Below are positions 31,057-43,300 of a stretch of DNA of 64,000 nt, piece after piece. A model generated the notes under the pieces. It did no database searches. It was given only the letters and a program-made list of their open reading frames with translations, and was not told the DNA's origin. A program made the position numbers and the translations under genes. Within the stretch, counting starts at the first letter, position 1, and each line of letters opens with the position of its first letter. The DNA is from Seminavis robusta (lineage: Eukaryota > Bacillariophyta > Bacillariophyceae > Naviculales > Naviculaceae). The stretch covers positions 1 to 64,000 of the forward strand of contig CAICTM010000452.1 of the NCBI GenBank assembly GCA_903772945.1, read 5' to 3'.

Positions 31057-31899
31057 ATACCGTACGTACAGCAATAGAAGCAATGATGCTTGAAGTGGCG
31101 CCTTTGGCACTCTTTCGCAAAGTCCTGCCTAGCTGTAGCCTAATCTTGGACGTGCTGCCATGATGGCGCTGTCCTCCAAAGCTAATGAACCTTAGGAAGT
31201 TTTGATGTTTTGATGTCCTGAATACATTTTTGAAGTCCTTCGTCTCGTTATGGTCTGAGAAGATCACCGAATGATCCAATCAAGTTACACATGGCACAGC
31301 TGATGAGTGCTCGATCAACATTCCGTAACCAGTACTGCTCATGAAAAGCCGACGCCGAAAGGCCACGGTGCGGTGGGTCGCAGCAAAGTCATCAAACCGG
31401 AACTACTAATAAAACTAGCTAGATAGATACTCGGGTAGGAAGGTGGTTGGTTGCTTGAGGACTCTGTGGGGTAGCCCGTACCAAAGTTGGATAGGATCGA
31501 ACGGTGGAAGCCTCGAGAGCAGCAGACTACTACTAGTAATCTAGCGGCCACTTCGGAGCCAACGCGCAAGGAGTGAGTGCCGTAGTTTCTATTCTACCGG
31601 CACTAGCTAGCTACGGTAGCACCACGAAAACGATGAAATCTGCATAGAAACTCTAAATCTTTTCCATGTATTTGATTATCCAATGCCTGCTTTTTCAACC
31701 TCCAATCTCTCTCAAGCTCTGGCACTCCCAATGAACTTTTCTACATTCATGCATAACATGAAAAAGAACGGTACAAGGAGATACAGAAGAAGATGCCCTT
31801 GATTGTCAACCTTCATCCCATCCAGCCAAAGGCAAATTAAATATAGTATTTGTTTCGAAAAACGTGCTGATTGTTGGAGATATATCGCGTATAAAGGTC
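31057..31899. other. Intergenic, nothing recognised
   Basis: 843 bp with CTAGCTAG near 31600 and no convincing coding frame. It is the convergent 3' flank of the DUF1995 and LC8 genes. Confidence 0.5.
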
Positions 31900-32537
31900 T
31901 TAACCACTCTTGAATATCAAAATGGCAACTTGTCCCAGATAAAAGTAAATGAAAAAGTTGGATTCATGTGTCACATAGCTCCCGAAATTTCTCCCCACAA
32001 TCACGTGCCTGTTAATCAGTGGATGAGAGAAAATCTGGTGAGATGGCAAGTTCAACACGGAGTAGATTGTAGAGGGTAATGCAGCCTCATCCGCAATAGA
32101 CGCCAATCACTGGGGATATCTGATCACTCAAACAAGTTGACACTTCTGGCAACCAACGGACTCAAAATTCACACTCGCACTACTTCACCACCCACGGCCC
32201 ATTCCAATGGATTCGATTTGGGGCCTTCTGGCCTGATGGAAAGATACGCAGCCGTCAATGAGCACTACTCACCAAGTTGGATTGTATCGTCGGTCAAATT
32301 CTTTCTTGATGTAAGCTGCCACATCCTGTTATCATGTTGCAATAATAAAGAGACAAAATAAGATCAGTGGTCAGCCATCTACCCACACGGCACAGCACGA
32401 CAGACCTGAACACGCTGGATCCGCACCTTTTCAATGTTGTACTCCGAAAGTGCCTTTGATGCAATGTCCACGGCATCTTGCTGCATTTTATCCTCCATGT
32501 CAGCATTCTTGATGACGGCTTTTCGTTGGTCGCTCAT
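31900..32537 (-). CDS. DYNLL: Dynein light chain LC8, 3 exons
   Basis: Exons 32427-32537, 32273-32325 and 31900-32008 join to 90 residues; family length is 89. The translation opens [18 protein letters not shown], continues [18 protein letters not shown], and ends [35 protein letters not shown]-like residues, near identical to LC8 across eukaryotes. Phase is 0 after exon 1 and 2 after exon 2, with GTGCGG and GTGAGT donors. LC8 is a hub that binds dynein intermediate chain and many disordered partners. Pennate diatoms lack flagella, so cytoplasmic dynein or non-dynein partners are expected here. Confidence 0.95.
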
Positions 32538-33243
32538 GGTGAATATACTAAGCGAAAAGAATGGGACGAAACTGAAGATAGATTAACTTGGAGAGAGATC
32601 AAAGAGAGCAAGAGAAGAGTGGCAAAGAGCTTTGGAGATGGCAGATGGCTTTGGTAAATTCAGGTAACTGTGGTGTTGTCGTGAGATGTGGTGAGTGAGG
32701 GAGCTGCCGCGCAGAGGACGTGTTGGCATTAGCCGCAACGGTCAAAGATCTTTCCTCAGCCAATCAGATTGGATTCTAGAACGCGGGAACGGTGCGGAGA
32801 CGGCGCGCCATTGGGGCGCTTCGAGAAAAATATCCTTCCGTCCAGTCCCAAAAAGGCAGCGGACCTGTTTGATGTAGACGCCGAGTACAAGATGAGATAA
32901 GTTTTTGCCATGTTAGGACATGCGGTGTTGAGGCTATTGCTTTATCATCCCCAGCAGAGACCTGGCAACAAGTGTACCGGTAGAAAGGGGGTTTTAGAGT
33001 ATCAGGTAGGGAAGTTATTTACTTACGGAAGCCAGTAGCAAGCAGCGACCACACAACTACAAGGTCAGTCCCTCAGAAACTTAAAGAAAAATTTCTCGAT
33101 TGGACCGGCACCAGTGAGTGGGCTAACCCGGGAACAGCTTTCTTGAGCCTATTCAAAGCAAGTTGAACAAAGTCTTGAACTATTTGAACAAAGTCTTGGT
33201 ACTGTACTATTTGGACAAAGTCATTTGAAGAGACGTCTTGCTT
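32538..33243. other. Intergenic, direct repeats of GAACAAAGTC
   Basis: 706 bp. Near 33165-33220 there are three close copies of TTGAACAAAGTCTTG-type sequence (33168, 33184, 33211). No gene is seen. Confidence 0.5.
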
Positions 33244-36025
33244 CTATTGAAAGAAGAACAAGGACTCTTTCACTTCCTCCAGATCCAAGCTTCCTTTGTC
33301 GGGAAGATCGGGAAAGCTGATGTCGGGGTATCTGATTTCAAACGAAGTCTTCAGTTCTTCAAGAAGCGGATGTGAATACAGTTCGACAAACTGGTCCCGC
33401 AAAGCCTCGTTCATTTCGTCCACATCACACGGATGAGTCCAGAAGGAATCATGGACAGCCGAAAAGCTTAGCCCTCGTCGGTCCATTTCCATGGCGGTCA
33501 TGAGCATGTGCGTAGAATCCAGTGAGTGAATGTAGTTGGGAGGAAAGGCTGACACGGAACGAGATTTGTGAATTGGCAAGTCGTCGCTGAAGTCAGCAAT
33601 CAAAACGGATGCCAGAGCCGTGACGACCTTGGAGGTCCGTTTTTGACGGTAAGGCTGAATACAAGGCAGGCCAAGAGGCGTCATCCAAGCCACGGGGTAA
33701 CCCTTGGCGGACAGCAATCGTGCGCATTTGGTGAGCCAATTCATGGTTAGCTTTGCTCCAGTGAACAGATCGCCAATCACTTCCATCGTCACTTGCGCAA
33801 GGTAGCCACTTGCAGCGAAAACTTCGTAGTTGACTTCGTCCAAATCGCGTCCAAGTTCTTCCAGCTAAACAGAGCAGGAAAGCCAACATATCAGAGTTAG
33901 AAAGACGCCCCCAGTGCAGTGGCTACGTCAACCGAATTGCTGCCCTCACTCACCTTCTCTTCGATCTTTTCTTGAATCTGCTGGCGAGCCCCAATGTATG
34001 TCACTCCATAGACGCTGGTCATCACCGTTCGCTTGACTACACCTCGGTCGATGAGACCATTCACAAGCTTCGCAGACTTGTTATGCAGGATTTCTTTTCG
34101 TTCCTTCTTGGAAAGCTCGGGGTTGTCTACATCGTATTCTATCTCTCGTTCGGCTTCTTCTGCAACACGGCGAATGACTTCCTCCATGACCCCAATGTAC
34201 ACGTCCTGTGGCTCGTCGTAGTTACAAAGGTTGACCGCAGTCCCGCCCACGATATCCCTGCCCAGGGCTGCATAGTGTTGCAGGCCGTTGCAGCTGCCGT
34301 CCATGTGCACTGGCAAGCTACACATGTACGTTTCGGGATTGCCAGAATCAATGGCATTGACAATCTCGTGGCACGTCGCCAGACCCTGAAAAGGGTCATC
34401 CAAAGACATCCACCAGGGTCGTTCGCCGGACTCGTCATTTTCTCCCAATGGGTCTTGGACTGACTTTCGAATATTCTCAAGATTGTCCATGGAATACTGT
34501 GCCCGATCGTCAAAGGTCATCTTGTCTTTCCCCGCCAAGTTGGCCACATGAACATGCAACCAAAACAAACCGCGTTTCCCGAGAGGTTTCGCCTTGGCAA
34601 ATTTGAGCACACCGCGACACAAGTCAGATCCCACATTGGAAAAATGAGGAGGTATAGGATATGCCCGCCCTCGAAAGTCAAGATTGTACGGGAAATAGAT
34701 GCTGTCGTAGTCCTGAAACTGTTTGGCTTGACCTAGCTTGAGCATTGCCGAACATCGCAGCGAGAACAAGTCTCGGTTCTTTTGCTGGACACGACGATAC
34801 CGATTCCGTGCTTCTTTGAACGAATTGAATTCTTTTGCCCATTCCTTCTTTTTTTGTTCCACGTACGCTTCGTCAAAGTCGGGGTCGTCGGAACTCTTAA
34901 ACTTGGTTCGCTCCGGAGGAGTGGGTTCTGGCGGCACCACCAGATCGGTCCTGCTGGGGATATCTCCAAGTGGAACGTTTCGATCCCAGCACTGCTGAGC
35001 AACATTGAGAACCGTCTTGTTGATCACCCACGGTTCCCGACTCAGAGCATTCAAACCGTCCAATACGGGTGTCAAGTCTGCTTCATCCAATGCTTCTCGC
35101 TGTAGTTTCGATCCATGAAAACGAACCAGATCGGTTTTGAGCCAGGCATAGCCTCCCTGTTGGGGCGACGTCCAAGGCTCGGGTGGAATCACCATGGGTT
35201 TGTGTCGCGTGGTTTGTGCGGCAATACTCTCGAATTCATCCGCCACAGCCAGTTTCCAGAGCGCATCGTGTACCAAAATGTAGTTTGTCGATTTGATTCG
35301 TTTCGCAGAATGGTTCCACCGTCGTTCCATGCGAAAGGCGGGTTGGACACTCCCATCGGGCAATCGAATGGTGGCGTGATCCAGTAATATCTTTAACAAA
35401 ATGGTTCCCACTTGGGCGCGATCTCTCATGGACCATTCGTCGGCATTCAAAGCGCGTCGGGCCCGACGTACGGCGTAAGCAACCATACGAGCATTCTTGG
35501 CATTTTGGTCGTCGGGTGCCAGTTCTCGAAGGTACGATAAAAGTCGCGACTCGGTGTACGAAAATGGCTGTGCTGTTTTTGTCGTGGTCGAATCCTTGCT
35601 GCTAGTTCTTCCAAGTGTCTCTTTGGCAAAGGCAGCCACGGCATCATTCTTGTTTTTGTTTTGTTGTTCTTCTTCTTGTTTTTGTCGTTCTTCTTGCATT
35701 TTTTGTTTGAGTATCCGTTGCAACAATACCTCTTGTTCGACCGAGCGTCCCAATTTCATTGCAAGATCAACGAGACTAATACCACCCCCATAGTTCATTT
35801 GCTCCTGCGTCTTGGCAATGATTTGCGTGAGTGTTTCATGGGTGAGAATGACGGCCAGTTTTTCTGGTTCGACCGTGTTTAGCAATGGACCGTATCGATG
35901 AATGGCGGTCCGATTCGGGCGTATATTGTTGTTATTGTCATTGTCATCATCATTTTCGTCATCGTCGTCATCATTTATTGTTTCTTGTGTTTGTGTTTGT
36001 TTTTGTTTATTGCTGTTTTGTACTG

Positions 36026-36060
<35 letters not shown>

Positions 36061-36965
36061 ATGTCCCCTCTAAAAATGTATCCCAATTGTGTGGCTTGAA
36101 TTTCGTCTCGAATGGGTTGATACCAGTGCAGTATGAGTTTTTGTAAACTGTTGAGACTGGCATAATCTTTTCGGGATCTGGTAAGTTGTGTCATTTTTTG
36201 ATACTTTTGCACGGCCTCTTGCTGTGCCTCGCATTCCAGTTGAAGTTGCAATTGACGCAATCGCTGTTCTTTGGTGAGATGTGCATGTTGATGTGCGTGA
36301 TGTTGTGGAGGTCCACTGTATGACAATGGATCGAACGTGGTTTCTTCATTGTTGTTACTGTTGTTGTTGTCAATGATCCGTTCTAGCATATCCAGAGGGG
36401 AAAGCACAGGCTGATATCTCTGGGGGGATTCCGACTGCAGTTGTCGATTTTGTCGATCAAGTTCTGCCGCAGGAGATCCTTCTGGAAAAGACGGAAAATC
36501 AAATGGATCCATTCCAAATTCATGATTGTCGTCTTCTTCATCATCACTCTCCAAGATGACGTCTTGCTGTTGTTGTTCCCAACTGGATGTATCCCCCAAT
36601 TCCAGGTCGAGTGACGCATGGTCCATTCGTCGTCTTTGCTCTCGCAAATGACGAATATCGTCCTTCATCAAGTAATCATCCTCGCCATCATCTAATGGAA
36701 AACAAGACGCCGCCAGAGCTTCAATTTCCTCGTCCAATTCGTCATCCTCGTCGTCGTCGGGGGGTTGGGATGCCACGGCCGTGGACAACAGTGCTCGATG
36801 ATACTGATAATATTGTGGAAACTGCCGGTGATGCTCGAGGCGACTTGTCTTCCACGGGACCACACTGCTGTGACGACGGGAGTGACGCCAAATCACAGGA
36901 TTTCGACTTCTTCTCGCCCATTGTCGTCTGGACAAGAGATGAAACTGGGACACACTCTTGTGCAT
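33244..36965 (-). CDS. Mitochondrial single-subunit (T7-like) RNA polymerase, 2 exons
   Basis: Exons 33954-36965 and 33244-33864 join in phase to 1210 residues. The ATG at 36965 opens an Arg/Ser-rich presequence (MHKSVSQFHLLSRRQWARR), mitochondrial in type. Residues about 60-330 are acidic and low-complexity with Gln and Asn runs, including an eleven-Gln tract from a trinucleotide repeat (about 36028-36060). The polymerase core has YFPYNLDFRGRAYP, catalytic motif A (HMDGSCNGLQHYA, Asp about 889), motif B (VKRTVMTSVYG, 977-987) and motif C (HDS, about 1142-1144), the three hallmarks of the T7 family. It transcribes mitochondrial (possibly also plastid) genes. The frame continues upstream of 36965 into non-presequence sequence and was not used. 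Divergent from the ESCRT gene. Confidence 0.96.
36028..36062. repeat. TTG/CAA trinucleotide microsatellite within RNA polymerase
   Basis: An uninterrupted run of TTG on the plus strand encodes a polyglutamine tract on the minus strand. The protein there is a disordered N-terminal extension, so length variation would be tolerated. Other CAA/CAT runs in the same extension give Asn and Asp tracts. Confidence 0.9.
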
Positions 36966-37301
36966 TTTTTCTTTTCTTTTAGATAGTCCCACCAAACAGC
37001 AACAAATTGGGTGACTTGGCCAGTAAGTCAAAGAGAGCCAAGAGTCAGAAGAAGAAAGGAAAAAATAATGATCACAAACCATGCATGAGCATCTCCAGAA
37101 CTTGGTTGGTGGCTGCGAGACGGAGGTAAGCCGGCAAGGCGGTTCCGACACGCACATGGCGACCACCGGTAAAATGCTCGTAGTGGCGATGGTAGCCGTT
37201 ACAATGTAGGAAGGGACTGCTCACGACTCCAAAGCTTCCGTTTTCTTCACGCCCAGAATCGAATCAACCACAATCCCAATCAATAATAATGTGTATGCAC
37301 C
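36966..37301. other. Divergent promoter region
   Basis: 336 bp between the RNA polymerase gene and the Snf7-fusion gene, transcribed apart. Nothing specific is seen. Confidence 0.5.
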
Positions 37302-39551
37302 ATGACATCTTCTTCGAACAACAACAACAACAACAATGATCATGCCGCGAGCGCCACCAGGAGAAAACATCTGAAAGAAGTAGAAGCCGAAAGCGGCAAG
37401 GCATTACTTCATGTACTGGATTCATACCCAATCGAAAAGTACTATGGCATGGCGGATCGCCTGGTGACGGCCTTTCAACTCGCTTTGGACGAACGGCGCC
37501 TCGACGATGCATACGTATTTGGTCTTCGCTTTGCCACATTTTCCTTGGAAGGACTTCCCAAACATGGCAACTACCAGCGGCAAAACAAGATGCAGCGGGT
37601 CAAAAACTCTCGACAAGTCGATCAAGTCCTCCAAAAGATGGAACTTGTCGCCACTCGCATGGACGCCGAAGAACGACTCAAGGAAAAGTTGCGCCGACAA
37701 GCTCAAGAAAGAAAAAAACGAGAAGAGCTTGCTCGCAAACAAGAAGAAGATCAAAAACAAAAAGCAGAGCTTTCCAAAAAGCAACGCCATGCTGATATTC
37801 TACGCCAACAGCGGGAAGAACTCGTGGCACAAAGAGTCATGGAGAAACTCCAAAAACAAAAGGACGAAAAACAAAAATTGGAACAACGGGCTCTTGAAAA
37901 GTTGAAACTTTTGAACACGAAAACCAAACCATCACAACAACAACAACAACAACAAGAGCAACAAAAAAGCAAACCTATCAAGCAAGAACCACAGGGAGAG
38001 AAGAATTCGGCAAACTCGCATGCTCCATTGTATCAAGCATCTGTGGAAGGGTACAAATATCAGAAGCCTGGCCACAACAACAAGGCTGAAGAAGCAACCC
38101 CTCAAGAAACTACCACTGTGCCGCCAAAGAAATCAGAGCCCAAGAGCATGAAACAAAAAGTCACGCCGAAAAAGAAGCCACAGTCGACGGCCGGTTCTGC
38201 TGGTGTCGAGAGTGGTTTGTCTCTTCTGAACTTCCCCTCGGCACCATCCGAAAAGCCCAAAATGACAAGGACGTCGAATAGTAAAAGACAAGTCACATCA
38301 TCCAAAAGTGTTGCGCCTGCACAGAAAAATACAGAAAAACCTTCGATTCAAGCAACGGTGTATAACTCGGAACAGCAGGCGACAAAGAAGCTCTTGCAGC
38401 AGGCACCTAAAAAGACTTCCAGCAGGTCGGTGGTCAGTCAAGGCCAGTTCAACACTCCAAGTACCTCGACTACTAGCAATCAACAGATAGGCACCCAAAC
38501 AACGGAGCAAAAGGCTTCGTGGTGGGACACTTCAGCCAATGCGGAAACGAACTCGCAAAAACCCTGGTGGCAGCGAGGTGTAGCTGCTACTGGGACAACT
38601 CCAGTCAAGGAAGATGCCGATTCTACCAAGCCAACAACAACAACAGCAAACACTGCAGAAACCAACAAACCCGAAGGCAAGAGTAATGCTCCCAGCGCTG
38701 TTCCTGGGTCTCACTCGGTTGGAAAGGAAGCTACAACTCCCATGATCAAATCAACGGCGCCTCTCAAATCCACGATGAAGCTCTTTCAAAAGCTTTCGCC
38801 CAAGAAAGCGCCCAACAGCAAAAAGATCATGCCAAACAATCCACTACCACCGCAACCCAAGGAGCCAACTTCGGAAGGATATGAAATCACAATGGGGTCC
38901 ACAACGTCACTACAAGTGGTGGAGACAGAGCCGGAGGAAGAACCCTACGTGGAGGGATCGTATAGATCCAAACTCACACCTCAGGAAGCCAAGACAGTGC
39001 AACTATTGGAAGACACAATTCGACTTCAGCAGGCGCGGCTGGAAAGGTTGGAGGGCAGTAAGGAACGTGCTTTGCTTCGTCAAGAAGCCAAGAAGAGGCT
39101 TAAACAGGGAGACCGCAAGGGGGCTCTGTATTGTTTGGCCAAGAAGAAACGTCTTAACCAAACCATAGACGTTATCAAGAGCGCGGTCTTCAATATGGAA
39201 ACACAAATCATCATGTTGGAATCGGCTGTCGAATCTCGTGAAGTGGGAATGATAATGAAGGAGGCATCGGATGCGGTGTCATCTGTACAGAAAGGTGTAC
39301 GAATCAGCGACTTTACAGATGAAAAAGTGGGTGAGTTGTTGGCTGCGGCAGGCCAGGGAGGAATGATGGCAGACTTTGACGAAGAGGAGCTTCTAAGCGA
39401 GCTGCAGGAGCCAGACGAAGAAGAAGTGGCAGCGATGACAGACGATGAATCTACTAGTTTGCTGTCGCTCCCGACGGCCCCACAGTGTGAGGTTGATCCT
39501 CTTGACAAGCACGAAACTTCTGCTTCACGTATCATTGCGAGCTTGTTCTAA
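37302..39551 (+). CDS. ESCRT-III (Snf7/CHMP) domain protein with USP8-like N-terminus
   Basis: A 749-residue single-exon protein. After a Ser/Asn start, residues about 30-105 resemble the USP8-dimerisation/MIT-like helical domain (AYVFGLRFATFSLEGLPKHGNY is its typical end). A Lys/Glu/Gln coiled coil follows (about 110-215), then a long Gln/Ser/Thr/Pro-rich disordered linker. Residues about 565-690 match the Snf7 core: ARLERLEGSKERAL, ALYCLAKKKRLNQTID, FNMETQIIMLESAVESREV, then an acidic tail with a likely autoinhibitory or MIM segment (FDEEELLSELQEPDEEEV). Snf7 proteins polymerise on membranes for scission in endosomes, nuclear envelope or cytokinesis. The combination of a USP8-like N-domain with a C-terminal Snf7 in one 749-residue chain is unusual. 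Confidence 0.8.
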   Translation: MTSSSNNNNNNNDHAASATRRKHLKEVEAESGKALLHVLDSYPIEKYYGMADRLVTAFQLALDERRLDDAYVFGLRFATFSLEGLPKHGNYQRQNKMQRVKNSRQVDQVLQKMELVATRMDAEERLKEKLRRQAQERKKREELARKQEEDQKQKAELSKKQRHADILRQQREELVAQRVMEKLQKQKDEKQKLEQRALEKLKLLNTKTKPSQQQQQQQEQQKSKPIKQEPQGEKNSANSHAPLYQASVEGYKYQKPGHNNKAEEATPQETTTVPPKKSEPKSMKQKVTPKKKPQSTAGSAGVESGLSLLNFPSAPSEKPKMTRTSNSKRQVTSSKSVAPAQKNTEKPSIQATVYNSEQQATKKLLQQAPKKTSSRSVVSQGQFNTPSTSTTSNQQIGTQTTEQKASWWDTSANAETNSQKPWWQRGVAATGTTPVKEDADSTKPTTTTANTAETNKPEGKSNAPSAVPGSHSVGKEATTPMIKSTAPLKSTMKLFQKLSPKKAPNSKKIMPNNPLPPQPKEPTSEGYEITMGSTTSLQVVETEPEEEPYVEGSYRSKLTPQEAKTVQLLEDTIRLQQARLERLEGSKERALLRQEAKKRLKQGDRKGALYCLAKKKRLNQTIDVIKSAVFNMETQIIMLESAVESREVGMIMKEASDAVSSVQKGVRISDFTDEKVGELLAAAGQGGMMADFDEEELLSELQEPDEEEVAAMTDDESTSLLSLPTAPQCEVDPLDKHETSASRIIASLF

Positions 39552-40354
39552 GCAATCTCTAGAGCTAAAATATCTGGTAATGTTGGTTGTTGTTGTTATA
39601 GATAGCGCTAATGCTACAATAGTACAAGAAGCACCTCGGATCAAGGCCAATCTCCATGCTGTAGTCAGACCCCATTCAGACCCACCGCACGGGCTGCTGG
39701 CTACCACTTTGCTCATTCAGCTGATGAAAGATGCATGCGGCACTTGCCAGTAGAATAGTTTGTACCAGGTAGTTATCTCAACTTTGACTGAACCAGAACT
39801 TGGGAAGGGTGCAGGATTGGGCCTGATAGATGTGGGGATTGGCCTGATGTCGGGCTGAGAAGGTCATGGTGTGGCCGATAGTGCCGGGAGTTGGGTTGGG
39901 TCAGGACCAGGACCCGGCCCAAGTATCTAGTTTTATGGACCAGCGAAATCAAGATGATATGCTTTCTGCCTATGTTGATGTATCGTGGTTGACATATATA
40001 AAGTCTTGTCTACTGGTAGTTCTCGCGGCGCGTTTAACTAATGCTGCAAGGGAAGGCCATAGAAACCCGTCCTCCGAGAACCGGGCCATGCTGGTGCCGT
40101 CTGGCAATTCGATGCGAAAAGAGATAGATACCCGCATTCATTCGTGGCCCAGAGCGCCACAAGTCGTGTCGGTCGTCATTGGACGATGTCAGACCGTGGG
40201 GCAAGATTGCGGGTAACCACGACATCAATAGCAGAACACTGCGTTGCGTTGCGATGTATTTTTGTTGGCTGCGGCTCTGCGTATCCATTCTCGAAACGAT
40301 TGAATTCATGCGTCCTTTTCAATACTGCCTTTGATTGTAAGTCAAGCAGAAAAT
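39552..40354. other. Convergent intergenic region
   Basis: 803 bp between convergent genes. Near 39815-39855 GGCCTGAT occurs twice. No gene or RNA is recognised. Confidence 0.5.
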
Positions 40355-43300
40355 TCATACTGGTCCATTAGTCCCCAAGACGGTGGGTTCCTCATCACCT
40401 TCGCGAGGCTGTTGCGGTGAGTTTTGTAGGATTGTATCATTGCCATTTTCCTGCCCCCCACTCGTTTCGGTCGTCTGTGGCCCAGCCTCGATAACATGTT
40501 CCCCGCGTCCTTCTTCCTGTCCATCAGTCGTCTGGTTGGCCTCGATATCAGCGGCAGTACTTGATTCGACTCCAGCGCAGTCTTCCTTTTTTTCTTCTTC
40601 GCGCGGCTCGTCCTCCAGTAGATCTGCATCGCCATTGTCGCGCTCCTCACCTTCCTGTGGTTCTTCGTGCGGGTTTTCTGTTTCGTCAGCATCTTCCTCT
40701 GTCGCCGCAGTTTGTACAGAATCAGGCTTCCTCCTTATCAGGCTTTTGGATAATACTTTCTCCGCTCTGGCTGACTCCTCTTCCAACGCTTTCACGTATT
40801 CCAGAGCTGCCGCTTTCGCTGACGTAGGGTCTTCCATGTCTCCTTCGTCCGATGTCTCGGATGGCATGTCAAAACCTCCTTCCTTTTTATTCTCTTCTTG
40901 CTCGTCGTATTCCTCTTGCTCGTCGTTGATAATTGCAAGGTCGGAAACGAAGCTTCGCCGTAAAGACGCACGTCGGCGTACACCGCCCCCATCGTGGTTC
41001 AACGAGCCTGCAGAGTCGTCTGAAACAACATCAGAACCAAGATCGTTTTGATATCCCTGAGAGCCGGTGCTTTGCCATCCATGAGAAGTCCATCTGCCAG
41101 GGCCAAAATTGTTCTGGTCTTGTTCCGACTGTGACTGCATGGAGAAATCCTTGGAAGAAGCGGCCTTGGCGGTTTTGGCAATTGCGGATTGCATGTGCCG
41201 ACTTTGCGTACTCTGCGACAATAAAGTGAATCGATAGGCAAAGATAATCTTTGGAACAAAGATCACAAGCAGAATCACCATTCCCACAATGAAGCAAAGC
41301 AGCACAAAGACCATGTAGAATGCCTTTGGAATGTCGCTCACAAAGAAAAGTACCGGGACTCCACTGAGCACAGCTTGGAGCAAACTGGCCATGCAGATTG
41401 CAATCGATTTTGTTTCTGCAAACTCGGATTCAATGTTCCTTGCTTCGTACGCTTGCCAATTGGCCATGACCAGGACGCCCGCGTTTACCAACATGAGGGG
41501 CACGAGAAAATACACCATATTGTCGCTGTAGCATGTTCCGTACGTGGCCAAAACTCGATTCCATTCGTCCCGCGCCAATGTAGATTCCCGATGGTACACC
41601 AATGGATCGATGGCTTGCCAGCACGTGAGGATTGTTACGTTAACGGTCAAGAGGAAGAAGAATGGAATCATGACATCCTTTTCCTTGACGTGTATTCGTG
41701 TGAATGCGGATTGTGTGCGAAATAGCTTGTTGACGCGTCGCGTCTTGGCGTACATGGCACTAAAGGTAGTCGTGAACCCAATACTGAATAACCACGGGAC
41801 ACTCATGCAAATGGCCCGACAATGGGCCGCATGTTCGGTTAATTCTCCATCTTCATGACAAAGTCCTCCAGAGTCGTAGTCGTCCAACCCCAGAGGAATC
41901 ATGCAAGCCGTCATGATGATGACTCCGACGGCAATCATGACCAAAAAGTTGGGTTGTGACACCCGGACTACTCGCACCCGTCGATACTTCAATGCCCATG
42001 CACTGAATGCCAGAGCTGTCAATGCGACAATGGTGAATAGGGTGTATCCAATGTATTGCAAGCCCCCGACGCGGTTGGTTTCAACTTCCAGTTTTGGCAA
42101 TTTGAGTGGAATCTGTATATGCCACAAGACATTGGTTCCAATCGTGTCGCTGCCTGGATTGTCGCCCAAGTCAGCATTTGGATCTCCCAATAAGGACCAG
42201 AGCGCATCGATGCTCTTGATGCCCATGTCGTACGGGAGTTGACCTGCGAGGCCATTCACATAATCGTACCTGTAAAATAGATAAATAAAGGAACAAACAA
42301 TGATGCAGTGTAGTTAGCACGAAGAAAAGCAGTCGTACTTCACGAACGAAATGACAAGAAGGACGTACTCTAGAAACTTGAGTTGATGGGGCGAGGCATC
42401 GGCAGATAGGAGAGTGATGCCCCGGTCTTTATGCTTGTCGACAAACTCTTGCCATGGCGCATACACAGTTCCATCCTCCAATGTCTTGATGCGCATGGGA
42501 AGTCCCGTGACACTGAGCAGCACAGTCGGATTTTGCTCTGCCCAAGCGTCCATTTTCTGTAGTGCCAGCGTCTGGTTGTTGAGTGCATCAAAGGGACTGT
42601 CGTCGAGTTGTTCCCAGGTCGAATCCGGATTGGACGCCGTTTGTTCGACCAATTCTTTGAGAATTCCATTGTGTCGTTCTTGTAGATTGACGGATTCTCC
42701 GGAAATAATGGCAAATGTGCCTCCTCCCGGATTGAGTGCTTCCATTTGACGTCCCAGCTGCCGACCAAAGAAGGAATTGTTGGTACCGACATAGTAGGCC
42801 CGTCCCGACTCGGGGGCGTCACTGTCAAATGTGACTACGGGAATCCCTAGATCGTCTTTGGCTTTTCGTAGAATGGGAGTCATGAGATCGGGATCGACCA
42901 CGGAAATGGCGAGACCGTCAATGGGCAAGGGCTCTTCTTCTCCGTCGCTGCTGCCCCAGAGCATGTCTTGTACAATCTGCGCTTGCACAATGCCTCGATC
43001 CGCCGCTTCGGCCGGTCCAATGTAGAGACATTCCACAGTCGTACCCTCCAATTTAGAACTCAGGCGAGCCGAGTGATCTATGCAACCCAACTTGGTCGGC
43101 TCGAAAAACTCAATGAATTGCTTGGGGACCACGGCAAACATATAGTGGGGTTTCAGATCTTCGGGCGCTGGCCCCGATTGCAGTATTCTCGATGGACCCA
43201 CTTCTTCTTCCGAAGTTCCCCAAATAGAAGCACTGGTAATGCTGGCAGTCGTTGTAGGTGTACTAGTACTCTGTCGTTGTCCTTGCAATCGACAGGTTGC

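Noticed and set aside
40383-41051. 222-residue plus-strand frame, Ser-rich
   Set aside because: Antisense to the Glu/Ser-rich cytosolic tail of the receptor; Ser bias comes from the complementary Glu codons.
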